DNA of 11,300 nt, taken from NCBI GenBank assembly GCA_028292185.1, contig JAQGMT010000114.1, positions 1-11,300 of the forward strand, in the 5' to 3' direction. A program made the position numbers and the translations under genes. Below, in pieces: positions 1-6,290 of this stretch. The stretch's first letter is position 1. Every line of letters begins with the position of its first letter. The notes under the pieces were generated by a model. The model was not told where the DNA came from. It saw only the letters and a list, made by a program, of their open reading frames with translations, and did not search any database. Origin of the DNA: Ramlibacter sp. Lineage in GTDB: Bacteria; Pseudomonadota; Gammaproteobacteria; Burkholderiales; Burkholderiaceae_C.

Positions 1-261
1 GAATACCGATACCGCGGCGAAGAACACCCGCCGCGTGCCGAAGCGGTCGGCCATCCAGCCGCTGATCGGAATGAACACCGCCAGGCTCAAGATATAGCTG
101 GCCACCACCGCTTTGAGGCTGAGTGGCGCAACGCCCAGGCTCGCCGCCATCACCGGCACCGCCGTGTTGACGATGGTGGCGTCCAGCGTCTCCATGAACA
201 TGACGATGGCGACGACCCAGGGTAGGTAGCGCTTGGCGTCGGCTGCGGTGGGTGCGGTCAT
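1..261 (-). CDS. DHA2-family MFS drug exporter, N-terminal fragment
   Basis: This is the first 87 codons of a major facilitator superfamily proton-driven exporter; the rest lies beyond the left edge. Visible are a first membrane helix (about residues 13-35) ending in LDATIVNTAVP, the signature of the 14-helix DHA2/EmrB-QacA group, a second helix (about 49-68), and the MFS motif A loop GWMADRFGTRR at 68-78. Members usually export hydrophobic toxic compounds or drugs across the inner membrane; the substrate cannot be told here. I chose the ATG at 261. An in-frame ATG at 273 is possible, but it would sit inside a good -10-like hexamer (TATCAT, 272-277) and neither start has a clear Shine-Dalgarno site. 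It follows fpr in the same direction after about 70 bases, so co-transcription is possible. The family call is firm; the start is less so. Confidence 0.85.
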   Translation of the reverse strand, partial: MTAPTAADAKRYLPWVVAIVMFMETLDATIVNTAVPVMAASLGVAPLSLKAVVASYILSLAVFIPISGWMADRFGTRRVFFAAVSVF

Positions 262-331
262 GACGCGGGCCATGATAAATGCCGCAGCCCCCTACTCGTG
301 TCGGTTATCGCGCCGCCTGCATGCGCGCTGC

Positions 332-1105
332 TTACTGCTCAGCGAACGCGCGCTCGATGACGAAGTCGCCCGGCCGTGAAGTGTTGCCCTCGGCGAAGCC
401 GCGGCCTTCCAGGATGCCTTTCAGGTCGCGCAACATGCCGGGGCTGCCGCAGATCATCACCCGGTCGTCGGTGCGATCGAGCGGCGGAATTTCCAGGTCC
501 TCGAACATCTTGCCGGTCTCCAGCAAGTCGGTGACACGGCCCATGTTGCGGTAGGCCTCACGCGTGACGGTGGGGTAATAGCGCAGCTGGCTGGTCACCA
601 GGTCGCCAAGGAATTCGTGCGCGGGCAAATGCTCGACCAGCAGGTCGTGGTAAGCCAGTTCGTCCTTCTTGCGCACGCCGTGCACCAGGATGATCTGCTC
701 GAACTTCTCGTAGGTCGCGGGGTCGCGCACGATGCTCATGAAAGGCGCCAGCCCCGTGCCGGTGGACAGCAGGAACAAGCGCTTGCCGGGCAAGAGGTAG
801 TCGATCAGCAAGGTGCCGGTGGGCTTGCGCCCGACGATGATCGAGTCGCCCACCTTGATATGCTGCAGGCGCGAAGTCAGTGGGCCCTCCGGCACCTTGA
901 TGCTGAGGAATTCGAGGTGGTCCTCGTAGTTCGCGCTGACGATGCTGTAAGCGCGCAGCAGCGGCTTGTCGTTCACGCGCAGCCCGATCATCGTGAAATG
1001 GCCGTTCGAAAACCGCAGCGACTTGTCCCGCGTGGTCTTGAAAGTGAAGAGGCGATCGGTCCAGTGGTGGACCGAAAGCACCCGCTCTTCGTTGAATGCA
1101 CTCAT
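332..1105 (-). CDS. fpr: Ferredoxin/flavodoxin-NADP+ reductase
   Basis: This is a 257-residue FAD enzyme that passes electrons between NADP(H) and ferredoxin or flavodoxin in the cytoplasm. It supports oxidative-stress defence and iron-sulfur or biosynthetic reductases. The FAD-binding domain carries RAYS at 51-54. The NADP domain carries GTGLAPF at 116-122, VHGVR at 141-145 and CGSPGM at 219-224. The C-terminus IERAFAEQ resembles the extended tail of bacterial Fpr (E. coli, Azotobacter), and the length is as expected. The ATG at 1105 has no Shine-Dalgarno sequence; instead a -10-like TATCCT lies 7 bases upstream, so the message may be leaderless. It faces away from the 1346 gene and precedes the MFS gene. 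No oddity is seen in the catalytic motifs. Electron partners are not in the window. Confidence 0.95.
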   Translation of the reverse strand: MSAFNEERVLSVHHWTDRLFTFKTTRDKSLRFSNGHFTMIGLRVNDKPLLRAYSIVSANYEDHLEFLSIKVPEGPLTSRLQHIKVGDSIIVGRKPTGTLLIDYLLPGKRLFLLSTGTGLAPFMSIVRDPATYEKFEQIILVHGVRKKDELAYHDLLVEHLPAHEFLGDLVTSQLRYYPTVTREAYRNMGRVTDLLETGKMFEDLEIPPLDRTDDRVMICGSPGMLRDLKGILEGRGFAEGNTSRPGDFVIERAFAEQ

Positions 1106-1112
1106 GCGGCCA

Positions 1113-1118
1113 AGGATA
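1113..1118 (-). promoter_or_regulatory. Possible -10 box of a leaderless fpr transcript
   Basis: On the minus strand TATCCT is separated by 7 bases from the ATG of fpr at 1105, the spacing at which transcription would begin on or near the start codon. No Shine-Dalgarno sequence is present and no good -35 box is seen 17 bases upstream. The call is inference from spacing. Confidence 0.3.
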
Positions 1119-1149
1119 ACCGCGGCGGGCCCGCCCTTGCCCGGCCGGG

Positions 1150-1173
1150 GCCTATCCGGGGTTGACGATAGGC
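1150..1173. promoter_or_regulatory. Inverted repeat, possible operator
   Basis: The arms GCCTATC (1150-1156) and GATAGGC (1167-1173) are perfect inverted repeats of 7 bases around a 10-base spacer. The spacer contains TTGAC, and TTGACG (1162-1167) could serve as a rightward -35 box. With a 17-base gap the matching -10 (ATTTCG) is poor. It could be a repressor site over a promoter or just part of the adjacent repeat. Confidence 0.3.
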
Positions 1174-1177
1174 AAGT

Positions 1178-1210
1178 GCCGGCGATTTCGCTGCGCGGGA
1201 TTGCTCCTAC
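1178..1210 (-). repeat. REP-like intergenic element
   Basis: Read on the minus strand this begins GTAGGAGCAA and ends AATCGCCGGC. The GTAGGA head and CGCCGnC tail are shared with 9504-9547, and GTAGGA heads recur at 7624 and 7999 in gaps between genes. Elements with a TGTAGGAGC head are well known as repetitive extragenic palindromes in pseudomonads and relatives. Membership in such a family here is inferred from only a few copies. Confidence 0.35.
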
Positions 1211-1345
1211 AGAGCGGTCAGACCTCTCGCCCGGGCATCAGCGCGCGCTCCGACAGAGAGTCATTGCGCTGGCAGCTACCTTGAGCGTGATTCGTCGGCC
1301 CGGTCCAGCCGAGCCAACGCCCTTCCACCCAACCAGGAGATTCGA

Positions 1346-1930
1346 ATGACTGCGAACATCGATCCCAACATGATGATCGTCGGGCTGATGATCATCGCCC
1401 TGCTGGCCATCGCCATGTGGCTGCATTTTCGAAAGCACGAATCGCAAACGCTGGAGCGGCGTTTCGGCCCCGAGTACGGGCGCACCGTCGAGGAGCTCGG
1501 CAGCCGGCCCAAGGCCGAGGCCGAACTCAAGGCACGGCAGAAGCGAGTGGAGAAGCTGGATCTCGTCCCGCTCGCGCCTGCCGAGGCAGCGCGGTTCAGC
1601 GACGCGTGGCGCAGCTTGCAGGCGCGCTTCGTCGACAACCCCAAGGGGGTGCTGGCCGACGCAGACCGCCTGGTGCGCGAGCTGATGCAAAAGCGCGGCT
1701 ATCCCATGGGCGACTTCGAGCGGCGCGCCGCCGACATTTCCGTGCATCACCCGTCGGTGGTGGAGCACTATCGCGCGGCGCACGACATCGCCGGGCAGGA
1801 CCAGCGTGGCGAGGCCGACACCGAAGGGCTGCGGCAGGCGGTGATCCACTATCGCGCCTTGTTCTCCGAACTGCTGGAAGTGGAACAGCCCCAGTCCGCA
1901 GGCGAAGGCAAACTGGAGACGCAATCATGA
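1346..1930 (+). CDS. Membrane-anchored protein of unknown function, first of a coupled paralogous pair
   Basis: This is a 194-residue protein with one N-terminal membrane helix (about residues 8-27) followed by a basic stretch (HFRKHE), so it is probably an inner-membrane protein with a cytoplasmic body. Residues 30-75 are charged and likely helical. Residues 79-178 form a domain with the pattern W-x-x-L-Q-x-x-FVDNPK-x-x-x-x-AD-x-LV and end with a helix HYRALFSELL. The same domain returns in the next gene. I recognise it as a conserved hypothetical family but know no demonstrated function. The ATG follows AGGAGA at 5 bases, an excellent ribosome binding site. Its stop overlaps the next start as ATGA, so the two are almost certainly translated together and may interact. 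Confidence 0.85.
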   Translation: MTANIDPNMMIVGLMIIALLAIAMWLHFRKHESQTLERRFGPEYGRTVEELGSRPKAEAELKARQKRVEKLDLVPLAPAEAARFSDAWRSLQARFVDNPKGVLADADRLVRELMQKRGYPMGDFERRAADISVHHPSVVEHYRAAHDIAGQDQRGEADTEGLRQAVIHYRALFSELLEVEQPQSAGEGKLETQS

Positions 1931-2418
1931 GCCGGGAAGACGAAAGAACCCTGAGCACCGCCGACCTCGCCGGTGTCCGCGAGGCGGCCCCAACGCGCGA
2001 CGAGCCGGATCGCCTGCACGGCGACGCTGCCGAGCAGCAGGATGGCGCAATGCGCGACGGCCGTATGACGCAGGTGGAAACGGCTCGTGGCGACATGGCG
2101 CGGGACGGCGCAGCGACCCGACCGGCCGGCTCCGCCACTCACGCCGAACCGCTGGCCGAGCTATTCCCCGCGGATGCCGCGGCTGCTTTTCGCTCGCGTT
2201 GGGACGCCGTGCAGATCGGCTTCGTCGACGACCCGAAACAGGCCGTCAAGCAGGCGGACGAACTGGTGGCCCAAGTGATGAAGAGCCTGGCCGAGAGCTT
2301 TTCGCGCCAGCGCTCCACCATCGAAGGCGGTACGGCGGGCAACGACGCGTCCACCGAAAACCTGCGGGTCGCGCTGCAGCGCTATCGCTCGTTCTTCCAG
2401 CGGCTGCTGTCCCTGTAG
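1927..2418 (+). CDS. Soluble paralogue of the upstream protein, unknown function
   Basis: This is a 163-residue protein without signal or membrane helix. Residues 1-75 are polar, low in complexity and probably disordered. Residues 85-163 match the domain of the preceding protein: RWDAVQIGFVDDPK, then AD-x-LV-x-x-VM, and the closing helix ENLRVALQRYRSFFQRLL. It lacks about a dozen central residues (the HHPSVVEHYRAAH part) found in the partner. The start is the ATG of an ATGA overlap at 1927, with GGAG at 1915-1918. An open frame continues upstream in this phase, but it is only a shadow of the neighbour gene. A duplication followed by loss of the membrane anchor, or two subunits of one assembly, are both reasonable readings. 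Confidence 0.85.
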   Translation: MSREDERTLSTADLAGVREAAPTRDEPDRLHGDAAEQQDGAMRDGRMTQVETARGDMARDGAATRPAGSATHAEPLAELFPADAAAAFRSRWDAVQIGFVDDPKQAVKQADELVAQVMKSLAESFSRQRSTIEGGTAGNDASTENLRVALQRYRSFFQRLLSL

Positions 2419-2451
2419 GGCGGCCGCCGGCGCGCAAGGGCCGCGCTGTCC

Positions 2452-2457
2452 TATGAT
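2452..2457 (+). promoter_or_regulatory. Possible -10 box of a leaderless GST transcript
   Basis: TATGAT matches the -10 consensus at five of six positions and ends 5 bases before the ATG at 2463, so transcription could start at the start codon. There is no Shine-Dalgarno sequence within the normal distance. The -35 region is GC-rich and shows no match. Confidence 0.4.
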
Positions 2458-2462
2458 GGCGC

Positions 2463-3089
2463 ATGATCACGCTCTACTACGCCCACGGTACCTGCGCACT
2501 GGCATCGCATCTTGCGCTGGAATACGCCGGCGCTGATTACCAGACCGTGCGCATCGACTTCGCGAAGAAGGAGCAGCGCTCCCCCGGGTACCTGCGGGTC
2601 AATCCCAAGGGCCGGGTTCCGGCGCTCGTGACCGAGCAAGGCGTGCTCACGGAAACCCCGGCGCTGCTGCAGTTCATCAGCCAGAGTTATCCCGGCGCCA
2701 GGCTGTCGCCGCTGGACAATCCTTTCCTGATGGCGCGGGTGAACGAGTTCAACAGCTACCTGTGTTCCACCGTTCACATCGCGCACGCGCACCGCATGCG
2801 CGGGTATCGCTGGGTCGATGAGAACGACGCCCAGGCCATCGCGGCGATGCAGAAGAAGGTGCCGCAGTCGGTGGGCGAATGCTTCCAGCTGATCGAGCGT
2901 GAACTGCTCAAGGGCCCGTGGGTGCTGGGCGAGGCTTTCAGCGTCTGCGACATGTACCTGTTCACCTTGGCGCAATGGATGGAAGCCGATGGGCTGGAAC
3001 CCAGCCGTTACCCCAAGGTGGCCGACCACCGCCGCCGCATGACGGCCGATCCGGTGGTCGCCAAGGTGCTCGCCGCGCAAGCCGGCTGA
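2463..3089 (+). CDS. Glutathione S-transferase, beta-class-like
   Basis: This 208-residue cytoplasmic enzyme conjugates glutathione to electrophiles or acts as a thiol transferase. The N-terminal thioredoxin-like domain (1-80) has Cys11 in the segment GTCALASH, matching the beta-class active-site cysteine position. It has NPKGRVPAL at 47-55 with the cis-proline at 53, and TETPAL at 63-68, the glutathione gamma-glutamyl contact, where Thr replaces the usual Ser. The helical C-terminal domain (about 88-205) contains the SVCDMYLF capping motif typical of the fold. Length is normal. It starts about 44 bases after the coupled pair and may have its own promoter. The substrate cannot be predicted. 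Confidence 0.93.
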   Translation: MITLYYAHGTCALASHLALEYAGADYQTVRIDFAKKEQRSPGYLRVNPKGRVPALVTEQGVLTETPALLQFISQSYPGARLSPLDNPFLMARVNEFNSYLCSTVHIAHAHRMRGYRWVDENDAQAIAAMQKKVPQSVGECFQLIERELLKGPWVLGEAFSVCDMYLFTLAQWMEADGLEPSRYPKVADHRRRMTADPVVAKVLAAQAG

Positions 3090-3103
3090 CGGCCACGGCC
3101 GTC
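3088..3103. terminator. Short hairpin between convergent genes
   Basis: The arms GACGGCC and GGCCGTC are perfect complements around two bases, directly overlapping the GST stop codon. The element lies between the ends of the GST gene and of the opposing lipoprotein gene, where a bidirectional terminator would be expected. No T run follows on either strand, so it is not a classical intrinsic terminator. Confidence 0.35.
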
Positions 3104-3126
3104 GCAAGAAGTGGCGGCGTGGTGCC

Positions 3127-4377
3127 CTACCAGCTCGCTGCCATCGAATCGTTCGAGAAGCGCGCGTCGCCCGTGACCGCCTTCAGGTCCACGAACTCCA
3201 TGTCCGACATCATGATGGTGCTCATCTGGTCGTGGATGGTTTGCATGTCCCAAGCGGTGCTGGGTTCGCCCTGAACGTAGAAGTCAACGCCGATGTCGGC
3301 CACATACAGGCCATAGCGCTTGGCGGCAGTGGCCAGTGCCTTGGATTGCGGCGACCAGCCGTCCGGGATCACGAAGTCCTGCCTCAACCTCAGCAAGGCG
3401 CCGAACGGAATGGCGCCCGGGTTGGTGCCGCCGGCGGCGAAGCGCCCGGGCCACAGGAACTCGCGGGTCAGCTTGTCGGCCCCGAAGGTCACGCGCAAGG
3501 CGTGATTGATTTCCCCTGCCGACGCCTCGGAGGCCTTGGCCAGCAGCGGCGTGATGGGCAAGCCCGCCGCGTCAGCCGAGTTCCAGTCGCTCGGGCGCAG
3601 GGCCAGCGAATTCAGGTCCCACGCGGCAGTGGCCAGCGAATACCACTGGCCCGACAGGTTGTAGGAGAAATAGCTCTCCCACAAACGGCAGGCGCCTTTT
3701 TCGACCACCAGCACGTGGTGATCGCCGCAGCTGTTCGGATCGTTGCAGTTGCCGCCTTCGTTGAGCACGTTCGAGTTGGGGAAGGGGAAATGCCGCTGAG
3801 CCGCCGGTGTGGACGCGCAGCCCCGCACGAAGCTGAAGCCGCCATGGCCGTCATCCACCGCGCAGTCGCTCTTGGGGGTGTAGCCGCTCTCCATCGATTG
3901 ACCGGACGCGGCAAAATCGAATGAGGTGACCGGCCAGCTGGTGGTCGCCGCGGTGCCGTCCACCACGTTGATCGGCATGCCGAAGTACGCATTGCGATCC
4001 GCCGCATTCAAGCTTTTGCCCCAGTCGGTGGTGAAAGGCGTTCCGCGGCCCGCGCGATTGATCCAGTCGTTGCTTTGGGGAAGCGCCGGAAAGCGCGCGG
4101 TGTCGTCAATGCGCGTGTTGAAAATTGCGTTCGCGGGGAACATCGGGCAGTCGCCGACCACCGGCGAACCGGCCAATACCTGCGCCGAGGCCGACGTGTT
4201 CGAGCTGATGCCCGTGCTTTGGCCCGACCCGCTCGAAGCCGGCGACGCGGTGCCGGCGACCGTGCCTGCACCGCTTCCACCTCCGCCGCCGCAGCTGGCC
4301 AAGCCCATCAACGCAGCACCGCACAAAAGGCCTGTCAGCAGGGGGCGTATGTTCTTGTCAGTCAATTCGTACTCCAT
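3127..4377 (-). CDS. Secreted lipoprotein of unknown function
   Basis: This is a 416-residue exported lipoprotein. The signal peptide ends in lipobox LASC with the lipidated Cys29, followed by a Gly/Ser/Thr-rich linker to about residue 68. The body has seven cysteines after the linker start (77, 172, 187, 211, 217, 230; Cys19 is in the signal), suggesting disulfides. Conserved-looking segments are DHHVLVVEKGACRLWESY (219-236), LRPSDWNSADAAGLPITPLL (260-279) and EINHALRVTF (289-298). I recognise these from a family of secreted bacterial proteins without an established role. The start is debatable: the ATG at 4377 lacks a ribosome binding site, while an in-frame TTG at 4365 has GGAG 6 bases upstream and gives a more usual lipoprotein signal of 25 residues. 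It stands alone in its direction. Confidence 0.85.
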   Translation of the reverse strand: MEYELTDKNIRPLLTGLLCGAALMGLASCGGGGGSGAGTVAGTASPASSGSGQSTGISSNTSASAQVLAGSPVVGDCPMFPANAIFNTRIDDTARFPALPQSNDWINRAGRGTPFTTDWGKSLNAADRNAYFGMPINVVDGTAATTSWPVTSFDFAASGQSMESGYTPKSDCAVDDGHGGFSFVRGCASTPAAQRHFPFPNSNVLNEGGNCNDPNSCGDHHVLVVEKGACRLWESYFSYNLSGQWYSLATAAWDLNSLALRPSDWNSADAAGLPITPLLAKASEASAGEINHALRVTFGADKLTREFLWPGRFAAGGTNPGAIPFGALLRLRQDFVIPDGWSPQSKALATAAKRYGLYVADIGVDFYVQGEPSTAWDMQTIHDQMSTIMMSDMEFVDLKAVTGDARFSNDSMAASW

Positions 4378-4445
4378 AGTTCAACGAGGCCCGCATTCTG
4401 AGCTCGGTCCGAACCATTACAAGCGTCACTGGCTGCAAGGCTGTG

Positions 4446-4463
4446 GTCCGTTACGTTACGGAC
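4446..4463. promoter_or_regulatory. Inverted repeat, possible regulator site
   Basis: GTCCGT and ACGGAC form 6-base inverted arms around a 6-base spacer, and the centre is a tandem TTACG TTACG (4451-4460). Location midway in a divergent promoter region suits a dimeric repressor or activator. No specific regulator is recognised. Confidence 0.3.
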
Positions 4464-4577
4464 ACACGGTGCAATCGTGAGGTTTCGCACGCCACAGCGC
4501 GGCCTTATTGTTTTTCTGCGTCAGCTCGGCTTGACTTCCGCGCTCGCGCAAGCTCTGCGGCGGCGGGTGCCCGCTGC

Positions 4578-4583
4578 GATACT
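4578..4583 (+). promoter_or_regulatory. Possible -10 box of a leaderless GrdB-like transcript
   Basis: GATACT lies 6 bases before the ATG at 4590, and no Shine-Dalgarno sequence is present. This is the same arrangement as at the GST and fpr starts. No -35 match is seen at the right distance. Confidence 0.3.
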
Positions 4584-4589
4584 TCGCGC

Positions 4590-5516
4590 ATGAACAGCTC
4601 CCACGATTTGGGTTTTGCTGCGGTGCACGACGCGCCCATCGCGTACCTGCAGCGAATCAGGACGTACTACCAGGCGCTGGGGTACGGCGCGCCTTACGAA
4701 TGGGCGCACTACGTCGACGTGCCTTTCGCGCCGCTGGCCAAGCCTTTGTCGCAATCGCGTGTGGCCCTCGTCACCACCGCGGCCCGCTACCAGCCGGGGC
4801 AGGGCGAGCAGGGTCCCGGCGCGCCCTATAACGCGAAAGCAAAGTTCTACACGGTGTATTCCGGCGACGCGGCGCAAGATCACGACCTGCGCATCTCGCA
4901 CGTCGCGATCGACCGCCAGCACACCACGGCGCAAGATCCGGGCAGCTACTTCCCATTGCCGGCATTGCGCCGCAGTGTGGCGTCAGGGCGCATCGCATCG
5001 CTCGCACCGCGCTTTCACGGCGCACCCACCAACCGCAGTCAGCGCGTGACCCTGGAGGTGGATGCCCCGGAGATCGTCGCGCGCTGCCTGGCGGATGGCG
5101 CGGACGCAGCCATCCTGGTGCCCAACTGCCCAGTGTGTCACCAGACCACCGCCCTGGTCGCGCGGCTGCTTGAAAGCCGCGGCGTCGCCACGGTGGTCAT
5201 GGGATGCGCCAAGGATATCGTCGAGCACGTCGGGGTCCCGCGCTTCCTGTTCTCGGATTTTCCCCTGGGCAATTCGGCAGGGCGCCCCGACGATCCCGCC
5301 TCGCAGGCGTTCACGCTGGAGTTGGCACTGCGCGTGCTGGAGTCGGCGCCGGCGGCGCGCACCACGGTGCAGTCGCCGCTGCGCTGGAGTGCCAGCGCGG
5401 ATTGGAAGCTCGATTACTCGAACATCGAGCGGCTGTCGCCGCAGGAGATCCAGCGGCGCCGCGCGGAATTCGACCGCGCCAAGGAGGAGGCAAAAGCCAG
5501 GCGGCAGGAGCAATGA
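4590..5516 (+). CDS. GrdB/PrdB-like reductase protein with Cys in place of selenocysteine
   Basis: This 308-residue cytoplasmic protein resembles the glycine/sarcosine/betaine/D-proline reductase selenoprotein B family. Known GrdB and PrdB use a selenocysteine to cleave the C-N bond of the amino acid substrate in anaerobes. Here the corresponding site appears to be VPNCPVCHQT with a CPVC pair at 180-183, a thioredoxin-like redox motif and no in-frame TGA. Other strong segments are VMGCAKDIVEHVGVPRFLFS (203-222) and DFPLGNSAGRP (223-233), while the C-terminus (285-308) is a charged helix. None of the companion genes of glycine or proline reductase is nearby, so a different thiol-dependent reaction is likely. 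ATG 4590 is the first methionine of the conserved part. Its stop overlaps the next gene as ATGA. Confidence 0.75.
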   Translation: MNSSHDLGFAAVHDAPIAYLQRIRTYYQALGYGAPYEWAHYVDVPFAPLAKPLSQSRVALVTTAARYQPGQGEQGPGAPYNAKAKFYTVYSGDAAQDHDLRISHVAIDRQHTTAQDPGSYFPLPALRRSVASGRIASLAPRFHGAPTNRSQRVTLEVDAPEIVARCLADGADAAILVPNCPVCHQTTALVARLLESRGVATVVMGCAKDIVEHVGVPRFLFSDFPLGNSAGRPDDPASQAFTLELALRVLESAPAARTTVQSPLRWSASADWKLDYSNIERLSPQEIQRRRAEFDRAKEEAKARRQEQ

Positions 5517-5929
5517 CGCACAGCGAATTGGCGGCTTTCCTACAGCGCCGGATGCCGTCAAGCGGGAAACTGAAAAAACCACTCGCCACTCACCGGGGGC
5601 CCGACGTGAATCCTTTGCCCTTCCGCACGCTGCTGTACCGTTACTTTTTCTTCGGCTGGCTGTTCAAGCAGACGGGCGTCGGCAATGTGTTCGAACGGGC
5701 CGCCGCCGAGCGGCATAACCGCGAGCAGGCGCGCTGGCTGACCGTCTACATCGTGCGGTGGCTCTGGCTGGGGCTGGGGCTTTATGCGCTGGGCCGGGTG
5801 GCTGAGGCCCTGCTGGACGCGCCCGGCCTTTCGGTGCTTTGCTATGCGATCAGCGCGATGAGCATGTCCTTCACGGTCACCATCGCCAGCGCGTGGCTGG
5901 GCATCAAGCGCGCCCATCGTTTCCAGTGA
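5513..5929 (+). CDS. Small membrane protein coupled to the GrdB-like gene
   Basis: This is a 138-residue protein with a basic N-terminus, an aromatic segment RTLLYRYFFFGWLF (38-51) and two predicted membrane helices (about 76-98 and 104-130), hence an inner-membrane protein. I do not recognise a named family. The ATG at 5513 shares the ATGA overlap with the upstream stop and has AGGAG only 2 bases away, which is tight. An alternative GTG at 5606 would give a 107-residue protein beginning just before NPLPFRTLL, where the protein-like sequence starts, with a GGGGG stretch upstream. Translational coupling suggests a functional link with the GrdB-like protein. Its 3' end overlaps the convergent cupin gene by 26 bases. 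Confidence 0.75.
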   Translation: MTHSELAAFLQRRMPSSGKLKKPLATHRGPDVNPLPFRTLLYRYFFFGWLFKQTGVGNVFERAAAERHNREQARWLTVYIVRWLWLGLGLYALGRVAEALLDAPGLSVLCYAISAMSMSFTVTIASAWLGIKRAHRFQ

Positions 5930-6290
5930 CGGCCCTGTCGCCGCCGTTGTCGCCGGCATCGCCGTTCTGCAGCAGCAGCGTCATCAGCACGGCACAGTCG
6001 CTGCGCGCCCGCAGCGAATAGGCCTGCTCCGCGGGCAGCACCACCAGATCGCCGGCCCGCAGGCGCCGCGTGCCGCCGGGCGTGACCACCTCGAGCTCGC
6101 CTTCCAGGCAGTGGATGGTGCACTCGTCGCGCACGTGATGCCGCGGCACATCGTGATGCTCGGGCAGCACCAGGTGCAGCAGCTGGAGGCGATCGGTCTT
6201 GATGAGGCTGGTGCTGACCGCGCTTTGCAGGGCAGGGCCCAGCGGCGCGACATTGATGACGTCCAGCAGATGGGCGTGGGGCAGGGCCAT
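5904..6290 (-). CDS. Small cupin-domain protein
   Basis: This 128-residue protein has a single cupin beta-barrel. Motif 1 is visible around HHVRDECTIHCLEGELEV (51-68) with His51/His52 and Glu56 as possible metal ligands. The second motif region LPAEQAYSL (85-93) has Tyr91 where a metal-binding His is common, so the metal site is degenerate or absent. Residues 109-128 are a Gly/Asp-rich tail outside the fold. Such small cupins are found as sugar- or metal-binding accessory proteins or dioxygenase relatives; no substrate can be assigned. The ATG at 6290 has a strong AAAGGAGA 7-8 bases upstream. The 3' end overlaps the opposing membrane protein gene by 26 bases. It is divergent from the glyoxalase II gene. 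Confidence 0.85.
   Translation of the reverse strand: MALPHAHLLDVINVAPLGPALQSAVSTSLIKTDRLQLLHLVLPEHHDVPRHHVRDECTIHCLEGELEVVTPGGTRRLRAGDLVVLPAEQAYSLRARSDCAVLMTLLLQNGDAGDNGGDRAVTGNDGRA

Larger units (their letters stand above)
1106..1345. other. Divergent intergenic region
   Basis: These 240 bases separate fpr (leftward) from the coupled pair at 1346 (rightward), so promoters for both should lie here. It holds an inverted repeat at 1150-1173 with a TTGAC in its spacer, a REP-like sequence at 1178-1210, and a strong ribosome binding site (AGGAGA, 1335-1340) for the 1346 gene. I see no convincing sigma70 pair with both boxes intact. Confidence 0.6.
4378..4589. other. Divergent intergenic region
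   Basis: These 212 bases separate the lipoprotein gene (leftward) from the GrdB-like gene (rightward) and should carry both promoters. They include an inverted repeat at 4446-4463, a second GGTCCG at 4407-4412, a locally AT-rich stretch around 4504-4515, a TTGACT at 4531-4536 without a properly spaced -10, and a -10-like GATACT at 4578-4583 just before the 4590 start. The open frame running from 4443 through this region is not protein-like. Confidence 0.55.

Noticed and set aside
1417..1926. Upstream extension of the second paralogue in the same phase
   Set aside because: It overlaps the first gene in another frame, is Arg/Ala/Gly-rich, and the ATGA start with a ribosome binding site at 1927 explains the real gene.
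3232..3924. Plus-strand open frame of 230 codons inside the lipoprotein gene
   Set aside because: The opposite strand encodes a clear lipoprotein with signal, linker and conserved segments; this frame shows no such features.
4504..4515. AT-rich TTATTGTTTTT as an intrinsic terminator
   Set aside because: No adequate stem precedes it and no gene ends there on the plus strand.
4443..4589. N-terminal extension of the GrdB-like protein
   Set aside because: The 49 extra residues are not protein-like and would cover the divergent promoter region; the ATG at 4590 begins the plausible protein.
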